A DNA stretch of 9,689 nucleotides, from contig DHKK01000108.1 in the NCBI GenBank assembly GCA_002404795.1, positions 1 through 9,689 of the forward strand, written 5' to 3'. The position numbers and the translations under genes were made by a program. The stretch's first letter is position 1, and the number at the start of each line of letters is the position of its first letter. A model generated the notes under the pieces. It had not been told where the DNA came from. It saw nothing but the letters and a program-made list of their open reading frames with translations, and did no database searches. Source of the DNA: Clostridiales bacterium UBA4696. GTDB lineage: Bacteria > Bacillota > Clostridia > Oscillospirales > Oscillospiraceae. Shown here piece after piece: positions 6,816-9,689 of the stretch.

Positions 6816-6854
6816 AAGCCCCCGCCTGTTGGTCTCACGACAGGCGGGGGCTTT
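6816..6854 (+). terminator. Strong hairpin terminator after the DUF2207 gene, possibly bidirectional
   Basis: AAGCCCCCGCCTGT (6816-6829) pairs perfectly with ACAGGCGGGGGCTT (6840-6853) around a 10-nt loop, starting 8 nt after the stop. The plus-strand T tract is short (TTTG). On the minus strand the stem is followed by a T-rich run (CTCTTTTTATTT), so the same hairpin may also stop minus-strand transcripts coming from the DUF975 gene. Confidence 0.85.
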
Positions 6855-6875
6855 GTGCAGCTATGTGTCATGCTT

Positions 6876-6979
6876 GTAGGGGCCGATGCCTACATCGGCC
6901 CGTTGGGCAGTACAGTTCCGCCAAAAGCTTCCATAAATCCCAGTGCAGTCTGCGGGCGGACAGAGGCGTCCGCCCCTAC
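6876..6979. repeat. MITE-like intergenic unit, copy 1 (104 bp)
   Basis: Two 27-nt arms in opposite orientation bound a core of about 50 nt. The left arm (6876-6902) starts GTAGGGG and ends CCCG. The right arm (6953-6979), read on the minus strand, has the same start and end. Each arm also folds on itself: GGGCCGATG/CATCGGCCC and GGGCGGAC/GTCCGCCC. There is no coding sequence. Arms of this type are a common intergenic repeat in gut Clostridia, as far as I recall. Confidence 0.7.
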
Positions 6980-7004
6980 AGAGCAGGGGCCCCGGCGGCA
7001 GATC

Positions 7005-7109
7005 GTAGGGGCCGACGACTCTGTCGGCCCGAAAAGTTTAACGAATTCGCTATAAATTTCCTTAAAACAGGCACGTCCTGCGCGGGGCGATGTGGGCATC
7101 GCCCCCTAC
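7005..7109. repeat. MITE-like intergenic unit, copy 2 (105 bp)
   Basis: Same plan as the unit 25 nt upstream. The left arm is 7005-7031 (hairpin GGGCCGAC/GTCGGCCC) and the right arm 7083-7109 is inverted (hairpin GGGGCGATG/CATCGCCCC), both 27 nt with GTAGGGG outer ends. The core is AT-rich and shares ATAAAT and a similar arm-proximal TCCTGCG/TCTGCG with copy 1, but has otherwise diverged. No gene is visible here. Confidence 0.7.
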
Positions 7110-7153
7110 GCGAAATACGGAAGCTGAAAGGGCTTCTTCAAGTGCAATATTGG

Positions 7154-7756
7154 TTACTGCTCCACGCGCGGGCAGCAGCGGACGTATTCGTAGAACTGCG
7201 CGTCCGTCGCGGCCATGTACGGCGTGACCCAGAGCGTGCCGACGCCGAGGCACAAAGAGCCGACGATGATCCAACCGAGGAAGCTCAGATCCAGCACGAA
7301 CTTTTCCCATTTGTGGCCGTTCATCAACTGGCGGCTCTCGTCGATGCAGGCCTTCCAGCCGTAGTCGGGGTGGTCGAGCTTGATATAATAGGCCATGGAA
7401 TAGGCATACATCTTGACGATGCCGGGGATGACAAACAGCAGCGACCACAGCATCGTAAACAGCCAGCTCATGAGGCCGATGAGGAACGTCCCGCCGAAAT
7501 CATCCTGGAAACCGCGGAACATGTCGCCCAGCTGCATCGGCTGGTGATCCCGCGCCTGCTTGAGAAACAGATACGCCTGCCCGTACTCCAGCGGCCCGAT
7601 GACGAGCAGCGCGCCGATGCCCGGCAGGATGCTGCCTGCGGCGGCCCCCATGAGCCCAATGAGCAAACACGCCGCCAGCGCTGTCATCCAGAGGTTCTGG
7701 AAGATCCCGCCGCCGAGCTGCGCCCGCGCCCGGGCTTTTAATTCTGCACGATCCAT
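7154..7756 (-). CDS. DUF975 family integral membrane protein
   Basis: A 200-residue membrane protein of the DUF975 family, whose function is unknown. It starts MDRAELKARARAQL, an amphipathic N-terminus typical of the family, followed by membrane segments at about 25-43 and 44-57. A loop with QLGDMFRGFQDDFGG (75-89) precedes membrane segments at about 90-115 and 155-178. The family-defining stretch is IPGIVKMYAYSMAYYI (110-125), then DHPDYGWKACIDESRQLMNG (128-147) and a final PYMAATDAQFYEYV. The ATG has AGAAAGGA on the minus strand (7774-7767), 10 nt upstream. It follows cbiO after a 111-nt gap with its own near-consensus promoter, so it is probably transcribed separately, although no terminator separates it from cbiO. 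Two vicinal cysteines (CC) lie near the C-terminus. Confidence 0.88.
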   Translation of the reverse strand: MDRAELKARARAQLGGGIFQNLWMTALAACLLIGLMGAAAGSILPGIGALLVIGPLEYGQAYLFLKQARDHQPMQLGDMFRGFQDDFGGTFLIGLMSWLFTMLWSLLFVIPGIVKMYAYSMAYYIKLDHPDYGWKACIDESRQLMNGHKWEKFVLDLSFLGWIIVGSLCLGVGTLWVTPYMAATDAQFYEYVRCCPRVEQ

Positions 7757-7777
7757 AAAAACACGATCCTTTCTGTC

Positions 7778-7840
7778 ATTTCCGCGTTTTCCGTCTTCTT
7801 TCTTCCTGCTGCCAATATTATACGGTATGCACGCGGAAAT
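7778..7840. repeat. 10-bp inverted repeat spanning the DUF975 promoter and start site
   Basis: ATTTCCGCGT (7778-7787) and its exact reverse complement ACGCGGAAAT (7831-7840) are separated by 43 nt. On the minus strand one arm fills the spacer between the -35 and -10 boxes and overlaps the last base of the -35, and the other lies in the leader about 25 nt past the expected start. The promoter-side arm is not transcribed, so this would act as DNA, not as an RNA stem. Centres are 53 bp apart, close to five helical turns. Confidence 0.4.
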
Positions 7841-7845
7841 TGCAA
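7817..7845 (-). promoter_or_regulatory. Near-consensus promoter of the DUF975 gene
   Basis: On the minus strand TTGCAA (7845-7840) and a perfect TATAAT (7822-7817) are separated by 17 nt. The start is expected near 7810, giving a leader of about 54 nt. It lies between the stop of cbiO and the DUF975 gene, making independent expression likely. Confidence 0.8.
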
Positions 7846-7867
7846 GAGAACCGGCCGCGGCATGCGC

Positions 7868-8599
7868 TCAGATCCCGTCCGGCACGCCCGCAAGACACAG
7901 CGGCAGCTCCAGCCCATTTTCCTCCAGCAGCGTCCGGTCACGCAGGATCTCTCCTGCCGCGCCGTCGGCGGCCAGACGCCCGCCGGAAAGCAGCAGCACG
8001 CGGCCGCAGGTCTCCAGCACCAGATCAAGGTCGTGCGAGGCGATGAGCTTTGTCTCCGGCCGCTGCCGCAGGACGTGGATGAGCGTGCGGCGGTTGCGCG
8101 GGTCGAGCGCGGTGGACGGCTCGTCCATCAGCAGCATCTGCGGCTGCATGGCGAGGATGGTCGCGACGGCGGCCATCCGCTTTTCGCCGCCGGACATTTT
8201 ATGGTTGTGCCGGTCGCGGAGATATTCCATGTGCAGCGCCGCGAGCGTTTCCTCCGCCCGCTGCTCCGCGGCGGCGCGGCTCAGGCCGTAGTTCATGGGG
8301 CCGAAGACCATATCGTCGAGCACGGTGGGCATGAACATCTGGTTGTCGGCGTCCTGCAGCACATAGCCGAGCTTCCGGCGCACCTCCGGGAGGGTCTTCC
8401 GCGTGACCGGGATGCCGTCCACGGTGATGCTGCCCGTATAGGGAAGCAGACCAAGCGCGGACTTCATGAGCGTGGACTTGCCTGCGCCGTTGGCGCCGAT
8501 GAGCCCGACCTGCTCGCCGCTGCGGATCTGAAACGACAGCTCCTGCAAAACCGGCGTATCGCCGTAGAATACACAGACATGATCAAAAACCAGCATCAT
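7868..8599 (-). CDS. cbiO: Energy-coupling-factor transporter ATPase (CbiO-like)
   Basis: A 243-residue ABC ATPase that should hydrolyse ATP to power uptake by an ECF-type importer on the cytoplasmic side of the membrane. Visible motifs: Walker A GANGAGKST (35-43), Q-loop at Gln82 in VLQDADNQMF (the DxDNQ form is typical of ECF/CbiO ATPases), signature SGGEKR (136-141), Walker B MLLMDEP (155-161) and switch His189 (SHDLDL). All catalytic residues are present. The start is the first of two adjacent ATGs, with AAGAGG 5 nt upstream. It begins 12 nt after the stop of cbiQ, with its ribosome site inside that gap, so the two are translated from one message. The substrate is unknown because no binding component is in the window; Co/Ni is a guess from the family name. 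A single ATPase implies a homodimer. Confidence 0.92.
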   Translation of the reverse strand: MMLVFDHVCVFYGDTPVLQELSFQIRSGEQVGLIGANGAGKSTLMKSALGLLPYTGSITVDGIPVTRKTLPEVRRKLGYVLQDADNQMFMPTVLDDMVFGPMNYGLSRAAAEQRAEETLAALHMEYLRDRHNHKMSGGEKRMAAVATILAMQPQMLLMDEPSTALDPRNRRTLIHVLRQRPETKLIASHDLDLVLETCGRVLLLSGGRLAADGAAGEILRDRTLLEENGLELPLCLAGVPDGI

Positions 8600-8611
8600 C
8601 TTCGCCTCTTT

Positions 8612-9412
8612 TCAGACAAATAGGGAGCCCGCGAGCGCGGACAGATCGACCAGCCGCGGCAGTAGCATCAGCGCCGGGCACAAGATCGCATACGGCCAGG
8701 ACGCGGCCGAGCCTCTGCGGCGGACGGCGTAGGAAAAATCCCCGCAGAAGCCGCGCAGCTCCATGCTCTCATACAGCGCCTCCGCCCGGTCCATGCTGCG
8801 CAGCAGCAGCTGGCCGAGGAACGAGCCCCAGGCGGAGATATGCACGCCCTTCTGCCCCGGCGCGCGGAGGCTGTAGGCCTCCTGCATGACGGAGACCTCC
8901 GAGAGCAGGACCCCGATATACCGGAACGTCAGCAGCAGCAGGCTCGTGATCGTCTTCGGCAGGTGCAGCTGCCAAAGGGCGCGGCAGATCTCCTCGATCG
9001 TCGTGGTGGCCATGAGCAGGAACGACGCGAGCAGGCAGAACACGCCCTTCATCACCAGCGTCAGCATCGAGACGACGCCGCCGGAGACGGCAAGCGGGCC
9101 GACCTGCGCCACGATCTGCCGGTCAAAGAGCGGATTGAGCAGCCCCACCGCGCAAACCAGCGGCAGCACGAGCCGCAGCTTCTGAAAGCAGGTGCGCATG
9201 GCGATGCCCGCGAGCTGATAACCTGCGACCGGGAACAGCGCCATCCACACGAGGGCCGTCAGCCGGTAGCGCGGGAAGGAGACGACGACGGCCAGATAAA
9301 AGATCGTCACAAACAGCTTGGACAGGGGGCTCAGCCGGTGCAGGAACGAATCCTGCGCGGCCAGATCGTCCATGGCCCGCAGCTCCCGCCCAGCCCGTTC
9401 CGCCTGATTCAT
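8612..9412 (-). CDS. cbiQ: Energy-coupling-factor transporter transmembrane protein (CbiQ-like)
   Basis: A 266-residue membrane T component that couples the ATPase to a substrate-capture subunit. The N-terminus, DDLAAQDSFLHRLSPLSKL (15-33), matches the CbiQ opening. Hydrophobic segments lie at about 33-47, 52-71, 80-96, 112-135, 155-172 and 239-257. The cytoplasmic coupling region contains AYSLRAPG (179-186) and SMELRGF (216-222), the Ala-Arg-Gly-like motifs that touch the ATPases. The ATG at 9412 is chosen because AAGGAGG lies 7 nt upstream (9426-9420). The reading frame extends upstream to 9496, but that extension enters the intergenic hairpin and repeat sequence and lacks family similarity. 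It is first in the visible operon with cbiO. A CbiM/S component would normally be adjacent and is not here; it may lie further right. Confidence 0.9.
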   Translation of the reverse strand: MNQAERAGRELRAMDDLAAQDSFLHRLSPLSKLFVTIFYLAVVVSFPRYRLTALVWMALFPVAGYQLAGIAMRTCFQKLRLVLPLVCAVGLLNPLFDRQIVAQVGPLAVSGGVVSMLTLVMKGVFCLLASFLLMATTTIEEICRALWQLHLPKTITSLLLLTFRYIGVLLSEVSVMQEAYSLRAPGQKGVHISAWGSFLGQLLLRSMDRAEALYESMELRGFCGDFSYAVRRRGSAASWPYAILCPALMLLPRLVDLSALAGSLFV

Positions 9413-9441
9413 CTGTCCGCCTCCTTCCGAAAACACGAATT

Positions 9442-9465
9442 GCGGCAAGCCGGAGGGCTTGCCGC
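9442..9465. other. Perfect hairpin in the region upstream of cbiQ
   Basis: GCGGCAAGCC and GGCTTGCCGC form a perfect 10-bp stem with a 4-nt loop, 30 nt upstream of the cbiQ start. On the minus strand it is followed by AATTCGTGTTTTC, a poor T tract, so it is at best a weak terminator for an upstream gene or an attenuating leader hairpin. No recognisable cobalamin or NiCo riboswitch and no convincing promoter was seen between it and the right repeats. Confidence 0.5.
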
Positions 9466-9497
9466 GGGGAATGTTTATTTTTTGATCCTTCTCCAAA

Positions 9498-9599
9498 GGC
9501 TCCCCTTCCAGGGGCCGATTCCCCCTATCAGGGGGAAATGTCCCGAAGGGACAAAAGGGGTAGGGATGCTGTCGCCGAAGGCGACTAAGAGGTTGTTGC
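9498..9599. repeat. Hairpin-rich intergenic repeat, copy 1
   Basis: This begins GGCTCCCCTTCCAGGGG and ends CTAAGAGGTTGTTGCC, matching the ends of the copy at 9636. Between them is a chain of small hairpins: TTCCCCC/GGGGGAA (9519-9537), TGTCCC/GGGACA (9539-9553) and GTCGCC/GGCGAC (9571-9585). Non-coding; a dispersed repeat of a type I recall as common in Oscillospiraceae. Confidence 0.65.
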
Positions 9600-9635
9600 C
9601 CACTTCCGCCGCACTTCCGGCGGCGCGCACTCCTT

Positions 9636-9689
9636 GGCTCCCCTTCCAGGGGAGCTGGCTCGGCGTAGCCGAGACTGAGAGGTTGTTGC
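9636..9689. repeat. Hairpin-rich intergenic repeat, copy 2 (reaches window edge)
   Basis: Direct copy of the repeat at 9498 in shorter form: GGCTCCCCTTCCAGGGG, a CTCGGC/GCCGAG hairpin (9659-9673), then CTGAGAGGTTGTTGC. It lacks the middle hairpins of copy 1. A separate CCGCC/GGCGG hairpin lies between the copies (9606-9623). It may continue past the window. Confidence 0.65.

Noticed and set aside
6876..7109. CRISPR array from regularly repeated palindromes
   Set aside because: There are only four copies, they alternate in orientation and vary in sequence, spacers are unequal, and no cas gene is nearby.
6863..7741. Plus-strand open frame covering the repeats and opposite the DUF975 gene
   Set aside because: It runs through the palindromic repeat units and then the antisense of a clear DUF975 protein; no start signal.
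9413..9496. N-terminal extension of CbiQ to an ATG at 9496
   Set aside because: The extension is encoded by intergenic hairpin sequence and lacks similarity to CbiQ; a strong AAGGAGG is placed for the ATG at 9412.
9413..9497. Cobalamin or NiCo riboswitch upstream of cbiQ
   Set aside because: The gap before the repeats is under 90 nt and holds only one simple hairpin, without the conserved boxes of these riboswitches.

Overview
The window looks like a chromosomal segment from a GC-rich, endospore-lineage gut Firmicute, most likely Oscillospiraceae/Ruminococcaceae. This is inferred from strong AAGGAGG-type ribosome sites, a YaaH-type spore GH18 gene remnant, SLH, DUF2207 and DUF975 proteins, and short intergenic repeats of a kind common in gut Clostridia. 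Genus and species cannot be fixed from the sequence.

Layout. (1) Positions 1 to about 1905 are the right end of an integrated mobile element. It carries a promoter with an unusual inverted-repeat operator, a 560-residue large serine recombinase, and an AT-rich terminal stretch. Base composition is visibly more AT-rich than in the rest of the window. (2) From about 1904 the host sequence resumes in the middle of a GH18 (YaaH/spore peptidoglycan hydrolase-like) gene. Only its C-terminal ~148 codons are present, so the element appears to split that gene; the 5' part should lie beyond the left edge. (3) Positions 2344-5028 hold two plus-strand genes, each with its own promoter and terminator: a DUF362 protein with two [4Fe-4S] clusters and an exported SLH-domain protein. 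(4) Positions 5048-6854 hold a DUF2207 membrane protein with its own promoter and a strong terminator. (5) Positions 6855-7153 contain no gene but two tandem ~105-bp MITE-like units. (6) The remaining genes are on the minus strand: cbiQ then cbiO (transmembrane and ATPase parts of an energy-coupling-factor transporter), followed by a DUF975 membrane protein with its own consensus promoter. (7) Positions 9498-9689 contain two direct copies of another hairpin-rich intergenic repeat.

The most interesting part is the left third. A serine recombinase lies next to the disrupted half of a probable sporulation gene, and a perfect 16-bp palindrome sits at the junction. The recombinase promoter has an 11-bp perfect inverted repeat bracketing its -10 box, and part of that sequence recurs at the element end. 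This could be an ordinary integrative element, or a reversible skin-like interruption; the window alone cannot decide. The other genes are recognisable families with no obvious joint function, apart from the cbiQ-cbiO pair.
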